A stretch of 43,926 nucleotides of DNA from Bacillota bacterium (GTDB lineage Bacteria; Bacillota; Clostridia; UBA1381; UMGS1253): the NCBI GenBank assembly GCA_022706785.1, contig JAKJBW010000016.1:1-43926 (forward strand). Direction: 5' to 3'. The notes beneath the pieces were generated by a model. That model worked only from the letters and a program-made list of their open reading frames with translations. It did no database searches and was not told the origin of the DNA. The stretch's first letter is position 1, and each line of letters opens with the position of its first letter. Shown piece after piece: positions 1-9,329 of this stretch. The position numbers and the translations under genes are program-made.

Positions 1-51
1 CCTTTTGTTTTTGATGCGGTTGACAGACCTACATCCATTTTAACAAAAGGA
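1..51. repeat. 9-bp inverted repeat at the left edge
   Basis: CCTTTTGTT at 1-9 is exactly complementary to AACAAAAGG at 43-51, leaving a 33-nt loop. Just downstream are AGGAGG-like bases and then a terminator. It may be the tail of a gene or element that starts outside the window. I cannot assign a function. Confidence 0.3.
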
Positions 52-81
52 GGTTTTCTTGTATCTAAAGATTTTTTTCCT

Positions 82-107
82 CACCGGCTTAGCCGGTGGT
101 TTTTTTT
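82..107 (+). terminator. Rho-independent terminator of an off-window transcript
   Basis: CACCGGCTTAGCCGGTG forms a short GC-rich hairpin and is followed by a run of eight T. The orientation fits the end of a + strand transcript entering from the left. Confidence 0.6.
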
Positions 108-122
108 CGCTAAAGCTTTAAT

Positions 123-159
123 AAAAAGCCCTTGCGCATTTAAATGCGCAAGGGCTTTT
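123..159 (-). terminator. Terminator of the SLH-protein gene
   Basis: A long perfect inverted repeat (AAAGCCCTTGCGCATTT and its complement) is flanked by A and T runs. It lies 20 bp past the stop codon of the SLH gene and can work in both directions. Confidence 0.8.
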
Positions 160-180
160 GACATACCGGTATGCAAGATT

Positions 181-2007
181 CTATTGCTGCAATATGATAA
201 CCGCTGTGGCCTCAAATGCGCCTGTGCTGACTGCGCCGGTGGCCATAAGCGTATCGCCGATCTTGATATCCTTTATTGTACGCTTGGATGCGCTGCCGCT
301 GTCAATAATAGAGGCGCCGCTGCGTATGAAAACCTGCTGAGTGCTCACTTCACCCGTCATAGCGTCCGTCACATTGAGGTTTACAAATCCGAGAGAGGCG
401 TTGACAAGCGTTACAACGCCTGTGACAGAGGTGGGCGTAGCGGCCGATACGACATATATGGACGTTACCGCATCGCTTTCAATTTTCACATCAACCTTGT
501 AGCCAAGGCGAAGATCATAAATGGTTGCGGCTTTGTCATCAAGCGTAATCTGAGTATTGCGTGTTATTACGAACTGCTGGGTACTCCCGTTGACGTTCAG
601 TTTAATGGAGCTTGCCTGTCCGATTGTGATTTCCTCAATAACACCCTGTGTATTTTTCTTGGTGGAATAGGCGCTGACGCTTTTTACAATGCCATATTCA
701 AGTTTAAGCGTCAGTTTATCGCCGGGGGCCAGAGAGCGCAGATCCGATTCGGAGCCGTCTCTTTTCACAATGACGTTATCATTAACGGGTATGGGGGTAT
801 TGTTGTATGCCGAAGCACTGTTTTTGATTTTGATGGCTACGGATGGCGTCAGAATGATCTCGTCGAGAACAGCGTCGGTGATCTCTATGGTTTTGGGTTC
901 GGCGGTCACGCCGACCACCTTGCCGTCCGACAGAATGAGCGTCACCGCATCGCCCTGCTGCAGATCGGTTAATCTGGCCGGGCTGCCGTTTCGTGTATAG
1001 CTGATGTTTGAAGAAACTAAATATTCTTTGGTGGACGAAGCGCCGAGCGTTTTGTCATACACCTTCAAAAATGTGCCGCGCGTATCGGTAAGCGACGCAC
1101 TGTATATGCCTGTTACGGTTTCATCCCCGGAAGGCTGGCCGGAATCCGCGATATCAACTGCCCAGAGCGCGTTGCCCGATGTTGTGACGACGGCATTCAT
1201 GCCAACGCCGATGTCGCCCAGCGACGCATCCCGGCCGTTTACACGGAAAGTTACACGGCCGCTGCCCACAGCGTAGGGAATACCGTTTACCGTAATGGTT
1301 CCGGCTGCGGTATCGACCGCTGTGACGATCCCGCTTATGTAATTAAGGTTCATAGTATCCATCGTCTTTTTAAGCATGATGGCAACCTGGGCGCGCGTAA
1401 CGCCGGACATTGGTGAAAAGCTGCCGTCGCCCATGCCCTGCATGATCCCTTTGTCCCTGACATACTCCACATAACCCTTGGAAGGCTGGGGGATCTGGTC
1501 GGCGTCGGTATAGTCGAGCACATACAGATATTTATTTTGGACCTCATCTTCCCCGCCCATGATTTTTGTGATCAGGACAGCGGCCTCGTGCCTGAGTATG
1601 GGCTGGCCCTTTCTGTCGGCTGAAAAATAAGTATCCAGCTGGTCCTGCGTAAAGATATTTCTGTAGAGCATATAGCAAAGCTCTTTGGAAGCGTAGGTAT
1701 TGTAGCGGGCGGCTACTGACGCGTATTGGCTTTGCGCTTTGCTTACCGCGTCCGAATTTGCGGCCAGATCCACGCCCACCGTACGCGCAAACAAAGTAAA
1801 CGCCTCCTCGTTTGTCACACTGTTGTCGGGCTTGTATGTACCGTCGGTGTAACCCTTCACCACGCTCTTGCCGATCAGCTCGTCTATTGCCGGACGCGCC
1901 CAGTCCCACTGGGAACCGGCCAGATCCGGAAATGAAGCCGCCATAGCTGCAGGCACTGCCGACAATGCGAGCAAGGCTGAAAGGACAATGGCCAAAAGTT
2001 TCTTCAT
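181..2007 (-). CDS. S-layer homology (SLH) domain exported protein
   Basis: 608 aa. The first 24 residues (MKKLLAIVLSALLAL..AMA) are a clear Sec signal peptide. Three SLH-like modules follow at about 25-80, 100-155 and 160-215, with the usual aromatic-Asp and TRAQ/RHEA-type motifs; the second is the most divergent. In this family SLH modules bind secondary cell-wall polymers and hold the protein on the cell surface. The remaining ~390 residues are rich in T, V, I and G and contain several degenerate repeats of the type SGIVTAVDTAAGTITVNG, so I infer tandem beta domains. Their function is not recognisable. AAAGGAGG lies 8 nt before the ATG. The gene is monocistronic, with a perfect hairpin terminator behind it. 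I see no enzymatic domain; a structural or cell-wall role is inferred. Confidence 0.85.
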   Translation of the reverse strand: MKKLLAIVLSALLALSAVPAAMAASFPDLAGSQWDWARPAIDELIGKSVVKGYTDGTYKPDNSVTNEEAFTLFARTVGVDLAANSDAVSKAQSQYASVAARYNTYASKELCYMLYRNIFTQDQLDTYFSADRKGQPILRHEAAVLITKIMGGEDEVQNKYLYVLDYTDADQIPQPSKGYVEYVRDKGIMQGMGDGSFSPMSGVTRAQVAIMLKKTMDTMNLNYISGIVTAVDTAAGTITVNGIPYAVGSGRVTFRVNGRDASLGDIGVGMNAVVTTSGNALWAVDIADSGQPSGDETVTGIYSASLTDTRGTFLKVYDKTLGASSTKEYLVSSNISYTRNGSPARLTDLQQGDAVTLILSDGKVVGVTAEPKTIEITDAVLDEIILTPSVAIKIKNSASAYNNTPIPVNDNVIVKRDGSESDLRSLAPGDKLTLKLEYGIVKSVSAYSTKKNTQGVIEEITIGQASSIKLNVNGSTQQFVITRNTQITLDDKAATIYDLRLGYKVDVKIESDAVTSIYVVSAATPTSVTGVVTLVNASLGFVNLNVTDAMTGEVSTQQVFIRSGASIIDSGSASKRTIKDIKIGDTLMATGAVSTGAFEATAVIILQQ

Positions 2008-2120
2008 GCTACCTTACCTCCTTTGTAATGCTATTGCTAAAAATTCAACATAAAAGCTAAGATGCCGTATCCGCTTAAACCTTGCCGGCCTGCGCCAAGA
2101 CAGATACGTGGTATAAAAAT

Positions 2121-2140
2121 TTTTGCGCCAAGGCGCAAAA
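2121..2140 (-). terminator. Hairpin between mutS2 and the SLH gene
   Basis: TTTTGCGCC and GGCGCAAAA are perfectly complementary around 2 nt, and on the minus strand a T-rich tract follows. It lies 135 bp downstream of mutS2 and upstream of the SLH gene. It may end mutS2 transcription or act in the SLH leader. The rest of the 2008-2274 gap is A/T-rich and must hold the SLH promoter, which I cannot place with confidence. Confidence 0.45.
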
Positions 2141-2274
2141 CAACATAAACCATCATTTTATGACACAACCATATATAGTATTATACCATACTTGTCGGGC
2201 TTGTAAATACATTTTCTGCGATTTGTACAAAACTTTGCGCATACCCCTCAGGTTTGTCACAAAGGGCCTTGCGC

Positions 2275-4662
2275 TCACTTCAGTTCCACGATGGTCACAC
2301 CGGTTTCACCTTCCCCATAGCGGCCAAGCCTGTACGACTTCACCTGCCTGTGGGCTTTCAACATATCGCCTATGCCGGCGCGCAGGGTCCCGGTACCCTT
2401 GCCGTGGATAATGCTCACCTGGGTCAGCCCGGCCATATACGCGTCGTTGATAAAGCGGTCTGTCTCCAGCAGCGCTTCGGACAGGGAAAAGCCCCGCAGG
2501 TCCAGCTCTGTTTTGATGTGCGCCTTGCGCACCGTATAGCTGCCGCTGTCTTTATTACCCGACGACTGCATCGGATGCTTTTGCTTGGGGACATCCTTTA
2601 TCATGCGCAGGTTTGAAAGCGGTACGCTTACTTTCATGATGCCGGCCTGCACCATCACATTGCCGTCGGCCGACGGCGCGCTCAAAACCACAGCGCTCTG
2701 GCCGAGGTTAACGATCTCTACAGCATCGCCGGGTTTCAGCGTTTTTGGCGCTGCGGCTGCATCGCCCGCAGGCTTTAGCACATTGGACAGGGCGGCGTCG
2801 AGCGCTTTTTCTTTGCTGATGATCCTGGTGCGCGCAGCCTCAATGCCCTTATTCAGCTCTGCGTCCGCGGCCCTTTTTTGCAGTTCATGAAGGTCTTTGA
2901 TAACGGCGGCGGCTTCATCCTTTGCGTCCTGCACAATCCGCTTTGCCTCACGACGCGCTTCATCGAGCAGCTTCTGGCGGTTGGTTTCAAGGCGTGTTTT
3001 CTGTTCGGTGAGCTGTTCTTTGAGCACCGCCACTTCTCTTTTCAGCGCTATAGTCTGCTGTTTTTCCGCTTCGGCAATATGCCTGCTTTGTTCAAGATCG
3101 CCTATCAGATCCTCAAAATGGACGCTTTCCTCACTCATAAGCGCCTTTGCGCGCTCAATAATAATGGTATCAAGCCCCAGACGGCTCGAGATGGCAAAAG
3201 CGTTGGAGCGTCCCGGAACGCCTATGAGAAGGCGGTAGGTAGGGCGCAGGGTGGCTACGTCGAATTCGCATGAGGCGTTGCACACGCCAGGTGTGGACAG
3301 CGCAAAAAGCTTAAGCTCACTGTAGTGTGTTGTGGCGGCAATTTTGGCGCCTGCCAGACGCAGGTACTCCAAAATCGCCACTGCCAAAGCGGCCCCCTCC
3401 ACAGGGTCGGTGCCCGCGCCCAGCTCATCGAACAGGGCAAGCGAATTTTTACCCACTGTGCCAACGATATCAACAATATTTTTCATATGCGATGAGAAAG
3501 TGGACAGGCTCTGCTCAATGCTCTGTTCATCACCGATGTCGGCAAAGACGCGGTCAAACACCGCCACGCGCGACTGCTCGCCCGCAGGGATATGCAACCC
3601 TGCCGCAGCCATAAGGCAGGACAGCCCCAGAGTTTTGAGCGTTACCGTCTTGCCGCCTGTATTAGGGCCTGTGATGACCAGCGTATCGAAATTTCCGCCG
3701 AGAAAAATATCGTTTGCCACCACGTCTTTAGCGTCTATCAGCGGATGGCGCGCTTTTTTCAGCGCGATTTCGCCGGCGTCGTTGAGCACAGGCTCACTGC
3801 ACGAAAATTTAAGCGAAAGCCTGCCCTTGCAAAAAATAAAATCCAGCTCGCACAGCTGCGCATATGCAGAGGACAGCTCCGGCGAATACTGCCAAACCAA
3901 TGCGGACAGCGAAGCCAATATGCGCTCGATCTCCGCCGCCTCCTTTCCCTGGAGGTCGCGGATTTCATTGTTTGCATCGACAACCGGCATAGGCTCTATA
4001 AAAAGCGTGGCCCCGCTTGCCGAGGTATCGTGCACTACGCCCGGTATCTCTGAACGACATTCCGACTTTACGGGAATCACATACCTGTCGGCGCGCATGG
4101 TGACGATTGGATCCTGCAGATATTTGGAAAGCCGCCCCGAACGTATGATATTATCTAACATATCCTTAATTTTGCTTTGAAGGTTTCGCATCCTGCGGCG
4201 TATGGCGGAAAGCTCGCCGCTTGCGCCGTCGGCGATTTCGTCCTCCGAAAGGATACACATACCGATCTGCTCCTCCAGCGCCTTGACGGGCGTGATGCTC
4301 TGGGCAATGGACGACAAAACAGGAAAGCCGCCGGCATCTGCCGGGCTCAAATATTGTTTTGCGTTTCTGGCCATTGCGGCCAGTCTGGCAATGCCCAAAA
4401 GCTCCCTGGGCGACAGAATGCCGCCTATCTCGCACCGCTTGAGCGTGCCCGTGATATCGGGCGCCGAAAGGCTTTGCGGATAACCGTACTTCAGGAGCAT
4501 ACGCGCCGACTCTGTTGTCTGGGCCTGGTTTTGCATGGCCTCGGCCAAAGAAGCGGAGGGCGTCAGGGCACAGATGCGCGTTTTTACGGCTTCGCTTGAG
4601 GTAAAATCGGCCGCGATACGCAGTATTTTATCAAATTCAAGTATGCTTAAGGCTTTTTCCAT
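2275..4662 (-). CDS. mutS2: Endonuclease MutS2
   Basis: 795 aa from the chosen ATG. An in-frame start 17 codons upstream exists, but AGGAGG sits 7 nt before the ATG at 4662, and family members begin with a similar MEKAL..LEFDKIL sequence. The MutS core has Walker A GPNTGGKT (about 332-339), Walker B LALFDE (about 408-413) and the following GAGTDP. A long charged coiled coil (about 500-620) comes next, and the C-terminal Smr domain carries DLRG and HGKGTG. MutS2 lacks the mismatch-recognition domain of MutS. In Firmicutes it is linked to suppression of recombination and to rescue of collided ribosomes, with Smr as the nuclease module. It is the last gene of a four-gene minus-strand run (ilvE, glycosyltransferase, traX-like, mutS2). 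Length and motifs look intact. Confidence 0.96.
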   Translation of the reverse strand: MEKALSILEFDKILRIAADFTSSEAVKTRICALTPSASLAEAMQNQAQTTESARMLLKYGYPQSLSAPDITGTLKRCEIGGILSPRELLGIARLAAMARNAKQYLSPADAGGFPVLSSIAQSITPVKALEEQIGMCILSEDEIADGASGELSAIRRRMRNLQSKIKDMLDNIIRSGRLSKYLQDPIVTMRADRYVIPVKSECRSEIPGVVHDTSASGATLFIEPMPVVDANNEIRDLQGKEAAEIERILASLSALVWQYSPELSSAYAQLCELDFIFCKGRLSLKFSCSEPVLNDAGEIALKKARHPLIDAKDVVANDIFLGGNFDTLVITGPNTGGKTVTLKTLGLSCLMAAAGLHIPAGEQSRVAVFDRVFADIGDEQSIEQSLSTFSSHMKNIVDIVGTVGKNSLALFDELGAGTDPVEGAALAVAILEYLRLAGAKIAATTHYSELKLFALSTPGVCNASCEFDVATLRPTYRLLIGVPGRSNAFAISSRLGLDTIIIERAKALMSEESVHFEDLIGDLEQSRHIAEAEKQQTIALKREVAVLKEQLTEQKTRLETNRQKLLDEARREAKRIVQDAKDEAAAVIKDLHELQKRAADAELNKGIEAARTRIISKEKALDAALSNVLKPAGDAAAAPKTLKPGDAVEIVNLGQSAVVLSAPSADGNVMVQAGIMKVSVPLSNLRMIKDVPKQKHPMQSSGNKDSGSYTVRKAHIKTELDLRGFSLSEALLETDRFINDAYMAGLTQVSIIHGKGTGTLRAGIGDMLKAHRQVKSYRLGRYGEGETGVTIVELK

Positions 4663-4725
4663 GCGTTTTCCTCCTGCCGCGGCAAAAAAGGTTTGCACTG
4701 TTATGGTTTCCATACTGCCCTGCGC

Positions 4726-5412
4726 TTATGCCGCGATTGCGCCAATGCATGCAAGTATAGCAAGATGGACAGGATAATACCAGTAAAAGAAGTATTTGAG
4801 CGGTCGGCCGCGTTTTTGGCTGTAGCACAGCAAAAGCGGCACGGCGCCTGTTATGCCCAGGCGGAAAAACTGAGCCGTCCACAAAAAGGGTGTGTGATAA
4901 TAAAAGAATGAAAGCAAAATATCCGGCAGCGGGCATAAAACCATGCCTGCCAGCACACCGCCTATGATTCCGGCAGGGGCATATTTCGCACGCCCCATGA
5001 TATAAATGAGCCACACGCCGCCAAAGCCCCAGTCAAAGGGGAGCGTGAGCAGGCTGATGAAAAGCACACACAAAAAACGCCGGACGGGGCTGTTAAGCTT
5101 TTCTGCTGCAAACAGCGATGCAAGTCCCGCTAAAAGCGTGAAAAATATATTCAGCGTCCAGCCGAAGGCCAGATAGCACGGCCACGCCGATATGAGCGCG
5201 AACAGCGTAAGCCGGGACGCATATTTTCTGATATTGCCTGTGTGGTAAAACCCTTGCGCAATAAAAAAACCCATAATGGGAAAGGTAAGCCTGCCTACGA
5301 CACGCAGCAGGATAATATTCGGGAAAAACAAAAAGCCCACATGATCAACAGTCATTGCGGCAATGGCGATGATTTTCAATGTGAAGGCGTCAAGACACTT
5401 GAATTTAAACAA
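4726..5412 (-). CDS. TraX family membrane protein
   Basis: 228 aa, mostly hydrophobic, with about six or seven predicted membrane spans. The N-terminal pattern LKIIAIAAMTVDHVGFLFFP, followed by GRLTFPIMGFFIAQGFYHT, is typical of the TraX family. F-plasmid TraX acetylates pilin; chromosomal Firmicute members have no established substrate, and the family belongs to the wider acyltransferase-like membrane proteins. The start is TTG: AAAGGGG lies 7 nt upstream, and the next ATG (residue 20) would cut into the first helix. It lies 63 bp upstream of mutS2 and 44 bp downstream of the glycosyltransferase, so co-transcription is likely. No conjugation genes are nearby, so a pilin role is unlikely here. 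Confidence 0.8.
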   Translation of the reverse strand: MFKFKCLDAFTLKIIAIAAMTVDHVGFLFFPNIILLRVVGRLTFPIMGFFIAQGFYHTGNIRKYASRLTLFALISAWPCYLAFGWTLNIFFTLLAGLASLFAAEKLNSPVRRFLCVLFISLLTLPFDWGFGGVWLIYIMGRAKYAPAGIIGGVLAGMVLCPLPDILLSFFYYHTPFLWTAQFFRLGITGAVPLLLCYSQKRGRPLKYFFYWYYPVHLAILACIGAIAA

Positions 5413-5456
5413 AGCAATCCCCTTTCAGCCGCCGCAAGGATTGGCCGAGCATAGGC

Positions 5457-6752
5457 TCACATCACCTGTTTATTGAACAGATACCCGGCAAGGTAAATTG
5501 CCATAAATACAGATGAAGTAATGACCATAAACAGATATCTGTTAGGACGTTTGTCTGTCCACACCGCCAGCATGATAAACAGAGGCAGTGCAATAGACAT
5601 ATACCTGCCGGCGCTCAAAAGCCATGAGTTCGCATACGAAACTGCGATATAGCCGGCAAGAAAAGCGCTGTACATAGCGGGTATTTTGCGCCACAGCCTG
5701 ATCATCAGCGCAACCGTCAGGATCACGATAATCAATTCGGGAAGCCATATGCATCCGTTGACGGAGTTTAAATACCCGAATGCCTTTGCAAACAGGTCGT
5801 AGAAGGTCTGGATAAACGACTGGGCGTGATGCATCCACACCGTTTGCTGATACGCCAAAAACTTGAACGGATCGCCGGATATATCATAATTGATCCACAG
5901 ATAGGTAAGCGCACCTGTTCCGATAAACGGTATAAAGATGAATTTGGTAAAAATATCCCGCCAAAAGAGCCCAAACTGTTTTTGTGCCAAAGCGTGAAAC
6001 GGCTTGTATACGCGTATATATTCCATGACGGCGGGGATGATCACCAGAGAGCCCACCAGCCGGCTCAGCGATGCCAATATGCCAAAGATCATGACCATGG
6101 CCCAATTGTGCCTGCGTATGTAGTACAGACAAGCCGAAATCGTAAACAGGGAGATGCTTTCGGTATGTATGCTCCCGAAGAAAAACGCAAAGGGGAAAAC
6201 CGAAATAAGCACCACGGTTTTAAACGCGGTATCCGCTTTAAAATCAATTGCCGTCAGTTTATAGATGTAGATCACCGAGCCGATGTAGGCCAGCCATGAA
6301 ACCGCAAGGCCGCTTATGTAGTAGCTGTTGGTGATAAAGAACATAAGTCTCATGGCTATAGGGTACAGCGGGAAAAACACCAGGCATATATTATTGCCGT
6401 TTTCCGTGTAGTAATAGCCTTCCTTCGCAAGATTGACATACCCGGTGCTGTCCCATCTGTGCCACATTTTTATGAAGAAATCCATGTTGAACGTGTTCTG
6501 AGACTGAAATATTATGCATAGCAGCGTGGCTGCTGCAAACAGCGCTGCGCGTATGCCCACCGCAAACAGGATAAGCTTGAAATACGGGGTGGGGCCGGGA
6601 CTGTTGTCTTCAATTTCCGCGGTGCCTGCCAAAAGACGGTATTTCTTTCCCAGGCCGGTGTTCTCACATAAGAACTTTACAAGGCTCAGTGCAATGGCCG
6701 CGAAAAACGCTGTGTTAAGAATAAAACTGAACACACTGACCAGAGCCTTCAA
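5457..6752 (-). CDS. PIG-V-like polytopic membrane glycosyltransferase
   Basis: 431 aa from the chosen start, with about nine to eleven hydrophobic segments. The first large loop carries MWHRWDSTGYVNLAKEGY, a WD...Y pattern like that of the PIG-V/mannosyltransferase group of GT-C enzymes, where an acidic residue in this loop is catalytic. Members transfer a sugar from a polyprenyl-phosphate donor to an extracytoplasmic acceptor; the substrate cannot be predicted. The open frame reaches back to 6809 (TTG), overlapping ilvE, but AAGGTGGG lies about 8 nt before the TTG at 6752, giving a start MKALVSVFSF directly before a membrane helix. It is probably co-transcribed with ilvE. An assignment to GT39/PMT-like enzymes is the alternative. 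Confidence 0.72.
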   Translation of the reverse strand: MKALVSVFSFILNTAFFAAIALSLVKFLCENTGLGKKYRLLAGTAEIEDNSPGPTPYFKLILFAVGIRAALFAAATLLCIIFQSQNTFNMDFFIKMWHRWDSTGYVNLAKEGYYYTENGNNICLVFFPLYPIAMRLMFFITNSYYISGLAVSWLAYIGSVIYIYKLTAIDFKADTAFKTVVLISVFPFAFFFGSIHTESISLFTISACLYYIRRHNWAMVMIFGILASLSRLVGSLVIIPAVMEYIRVYKPFHALAQKQFGLFWRDIFTKFIFIPFIGTGALTYLWINYDISGDPFKFLAYQQTVWMHHAQSFIQTFYDLFAKAFGYLNSVNGCIWLPELIIVILTVALMIRLWRKIPAMYSAFLAGYIAVSYANSWLLSAGRYMSIALPLFIMLAVWTDKRPNRYLFMVITSSVFMAIYLAGYLFNKQVM

Positions 6753-6798
6753 GACAATCCCACCTTTTAACAGAATCACCGCAGCGCAAAAACAAAGA

Positions 6799-7863
6799 CT
6801 AATCCACAACTACAGTCCAGCCAAGCTCGTCCGCAATTTTGCCGTTTTGAATGGCTACTATGGCATCATAGAGCTTTTGAGAGATTTCGCCGATCCGTCC
6901 GCTGTTTATGCTGATAACGCTGCCATTATAGTTGAGCTCGCCCACAGGCGAGATGACTGCCGCCGTGCCTGTTCCGAACACTTCCCTGAGCGTAGCGTTT
7001 TTGTGCGCTTCAAACACCTCGTCGATAGATATTTTGCGCTCCTCCACCTCCATACCCCAATGCCTGAGCAGTTCAATAGACGAGTCGCGCGTGATACCCG
7101 CAAGGATGCTTCCGTTAAGCCCGGGCGTCACGATCCTGTCGCCGATGACAAAGAAAACATTCATGGTACCCACTTCTTCGATATACTTCTTTTCTACGCC
7201 ATCCAGCCACAGTACCTGTGTGTAGCCCTTTTCCTTGGCCTTCATCTGCGCCTTCAGGCTGGCCGCATAGTTTGCGGGCGTTTTTGCAAAGCCCACGCCG
7301 CCGCGCACCGCGCGCACATAATCGGATTCAACATAAATTTTAACCGGATCAAGACCCTCGGGATAGTATGCGCCAACGGGCGAAAGGATAATCATGAACT
7401 TATAAGTATAGGACGGCCGGACGCCTAGGTGAACATCGGTGGAAATAATGAAAGGCCGGATGTAGAGGGAAGTCCCTTCCGCTGTCGGAATCCAGTCTTC
7501 ATCCACCTTCACCAGCGCCTTGACTGCCTCAACGGCAAAGTCAACGTCGATAGGGGGGATGCACAGCCGCTCGTTTGAAATGTTTACCCGCTTCATGTTC
7601 ATTTTGGGGCGGAACAAAAGCGTATTGCCGTCCGGCGCCTTGTAGGCCTTGAGTCCTTCAAAAATAGCCTGTCCGTAGTGAAGCGTCATGCAGGCAGGAT
7701 CAATGCTCAGCGGGCCGTAGGGCACGATCCGTGCGTCGTGCCAGCCGGTCCCTTCGGTATAGTCCATGATAAACATATGGTCGGTGTAGTATTTCCCGAA
7801 GGGCAGATTACCCTGATCCGGCTTCTGTTTGGGGGTTTGTGTTTTGGTGATTTTAATTTCCAT
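6799..7863 (-). CDS. ilvE: Branched-chain amino acid aminotransferase
   Basis: 354 aa from the chosen ATG. This is a PLP fold-type IV aminotransferase that interconverts Val, Leu and Ile with their 2-oxo acids using glutamate/2-oxoglutarate. Visible motifs are HYGQAIFEGLKAY, LYIRPF, FAKTPANYAASL (the PLP-binding Lys is near residue 194), EEVGTMN and GTGTAAVI. Length fits the family. Two ATGs are possible (7869 and 7863); GGAG lies only 2 nt before the first but 7 nt before the second, so I use 7863. The leader upstream, including this GGAG, belongs to a dispersed structured repeat that also precedes lrp (see findings). The 2-oxo acids it makes are candidate substrates of the ferredoxin oxidoreductase at 17.6-20.2 kb. 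Confidence 0.95.
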   Translation of the reverse strand: MEIKITKTQTPKQKPDQGNLPFGKYYTDHMFIMDYTEGTGWHDARIVPYGPLSIDPACMTLHYGQAIFEGLKAYKAPDGNTLLFRPKMNMKRVNISNERLCIPPIDVDFAVEAVKALVKVDEDWIPTAEGTSLYIRPFIISTDVHLGVRPSYTYKFMIILSPVGAYYPEGLDPVKIYVESDYVRAVRGGVGFAKTPANYAASLKAQMKAKEKGYTQVLWLDGVEKKYIEEVGTMNVFFVIGDRIVTPGLNGSILAGITRDSSIELLRHWGMEVEERKISIDEVFEAHKNATLREVFGTGTAAVISPVGELNYNGSVISINSGRIGEISQKLYDAIVAIQNGKIADELGWTVVVD

Positions 7864-7865
7864 AT

Positions 7866-8063
7866 TCATACTCCAATCCGCCGCCCTGCTCCGGCAATCG
7901 TTTTTTATACTATTTTAAAATAAAAGGTGACTTTAAAAACGCAGGATTTTTTTCGCCGGGCAACGCGGAAGGCCGGGGCAATACTTTGTGTATTGGCGGG
8001 GTCTTCCGGCAGAGTATGGCGGAAAAAAGACAAGTTTTCATGGCATATTTTATTTTAAATTAG
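7866..8063 (-). repeat. Dispersed structured repeat, copy upstream of ilvE
   Basis: Read on the minus strand, this holds a hairpin CCAATACACAAAGTATTG, then a GCGTTGC..AAAAAAA segment, CCTGC (7941-7945), an A/T-rich stretch and GCAGGGCGGCGG (GCAGG at 7885-7889), followed by the ilvE ribosome-binding GGAG. CCTGC and GCAGG can pair. A 16-bp inverted repeat (7910-7925 with 8048-8063, one mismatch) encloses much of it. The same layout occurs at 12.05-12.19 kb and, with a different first hairpin, twice before lrp. Confidence 0.6.
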
Positions 8064-8450
8064 CATCAGGCTTTCTGCCGGCAGGAAGTCTCATTCGGCA
8101 GAAAAACCGGCCCGGATATGCGGTTTTCTATAAATCATATGAAATAAGGCATAGGGGGCTGTTATTTGTTCTTGGCAATATTATAATGAAAAGCTCGGCG
8201 TTTGTAAAGGGTATCTTGCCCAAGCCCACGGCCGGCGTATGAAACGAAACGAACAAAACCTTACTTTCTTTATTCTATTGCAAAAAGAAAGCAACAAAGA
8301 AAAAAGCGCTTATACGATCAGGATTTCGCTGTCTACGGACGGCGACCAAGAGCTCTGCCCCTCGGAAACCCGCGATTTTTTAAAAAAATCGAGTAAAACT
8401 TTCTCTTTTGCTTTGCAAAAGGTTTTCATACATTTACCGTGAACCAAAGG
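8064..8450. other. Non-coding, repeat-like gap before ymdB
   Basis: No credible gene. The + strand open frames lack ribosome-binding sites. The part at about 8320-8430 (GGCGACCAAGAGCTCTGCCC, then CGGAAACCCGCG, then a GATTTTTTAAAAAAATC hairpin) looks like an intergenic repeat I believe is common in clostridial genomes, judged from memory. Nothing here looks like a T-box or a classical riboswitch. Confidence 0.4.
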
Positions 8451-9230
8451 CTAAACATCTGCCAGAAAAATTCTTTCAATGCTTTGCGCGTGTCCTGTTT
8501 GTGTGTCGATGTCCACCACAACGCCGCACAGCTGCGCTGCACCGTCCGCCAGCACAAAACGCTGCGGAAGACGGGTGGTAAACCTGTCTATGATCACCTT
8601 TCTTTCCATGCCAAGCACCGAATAATAGGCGCCTGTCATGCCGACGTCGGTGATGTAGGCAGTCTTTCCGGGCAGCACCCTTTCATCAGCGGTCTGGATA
8701 TGGGTGTGGGTACCCAGCACCGCGCTCACACGGCCGTCAAGGTACCAGCCCAGCGCCACCTTTTCGCTTGTCGCCTCAGCATGGAAATCCACAATAATGA
8801 TATTCGTCTGCTTTTTTATTTCCGCTATCGCCTCATCCGCCGCGGCAAAAGGGCAGTCGTTGGGCTCCATAAATGTTCTGCCTATCAGGTTCAAAACGCC
8901 TATCTTGACACCGCCCGCCTCGCACACCACATATCCTGCGCCGGGGTTTGAACGGGGCATGTTTGCTGGCCGCAAAACATTCCCGTTGCATTCAAAAATA
9001 TTGTAAATTTCCTTGTTGCCCCACACATGATTACCTGTAGTAATGACGCCCACGCCCAACGCAAAAAGCTCGTCGGCGGTGTTTAAGGTGAGGCCTTTGC
9101 CGTGCGCCGCGTTTTCGCCGTTGACAATCGTAGCGTCTGTTCCATAGTTGCGCCTGACGGCGGCGATGCTTTTTGCAAGCATATTTCTGCCGCAGGACGA
9201 CACCACATCGCCGATAAATAAAATTTTCAT
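8451..9230 (-). CDS. ymdB: YmdB family metallophosphoesterase
   Basis: 259 aa, the normal length. Metal ligands are visible in order: FIGDVV at the N-terminus, NGENAAHGKG, TTGNHVWGNKE, VDFHAEATSEK and GTHTHIQTADE, with DVGMTG near the end. The family hydrolyses 2',3'-cyclic nucleotides and other phosphodiesters and uses a di-iron or di-metal centre; in Bacillus subtilis ymdB lies beside rny and affects biofilm and motility decisions. Here it lies 147 bp downstream of rny on the same strand, the conserved pairing, although a hairpin terminator intervenes. AAGGAG stands about 11 nt before the ATG. Confidence 0.94.
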   Translation of the reverse strand: MKILFIGDVVSSCGRNMLAKSIAAVRRNYGTDATIVNGENAAHGKGLTLNTADELFALGVGVITTGNHVWGNKEIYNIFECNGNVLRPANMPRSNPGAGYVVCEAGGVKIGVLNLIGRTFMEPNDCPFAAADEAIAEIKKQTNIIIVDFHAEATSEKVALGWYLDGRVSAVLGTHTHIQTADERVLPGKTAYITDVGMTGAYYSVLGMERKVIIDRFTTRLPQRFVLADGAAQLCGVVVDIDTQTGHAQSIERIFLADV

Positions 9231-9329
9231 AGCCTGTTTTTCTCCTTAAAGTGTTTTTCCGATCTTTATTAGTATAACCTGTCGCAAGGCCGGTATCCGA
9301 AACGGAAAAGCCGGCGGTTTACAACAAAC

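Noticed and set aside
1..972. Long + strand open frame at the left edge
   Set aside because: It is antisense to the SLH protein, lacks a ribosome-binding site, and crosses two terminators. The minus-strand gene explains the open frame.
7988..8442. Two short + strand ORFs between ilvE and ymdB
   Set aside because: No ribosome-binding sites, and the DNA is repetitive and hairpin-rich. The translations look like repeat-derived noise.
7864..8450. T-box riboswitch before ilvE
   Set aside because: No T-box sequence (the conserved UGGNACC segment) or antiterminator was found; the leader is the dispersed repeat instead.
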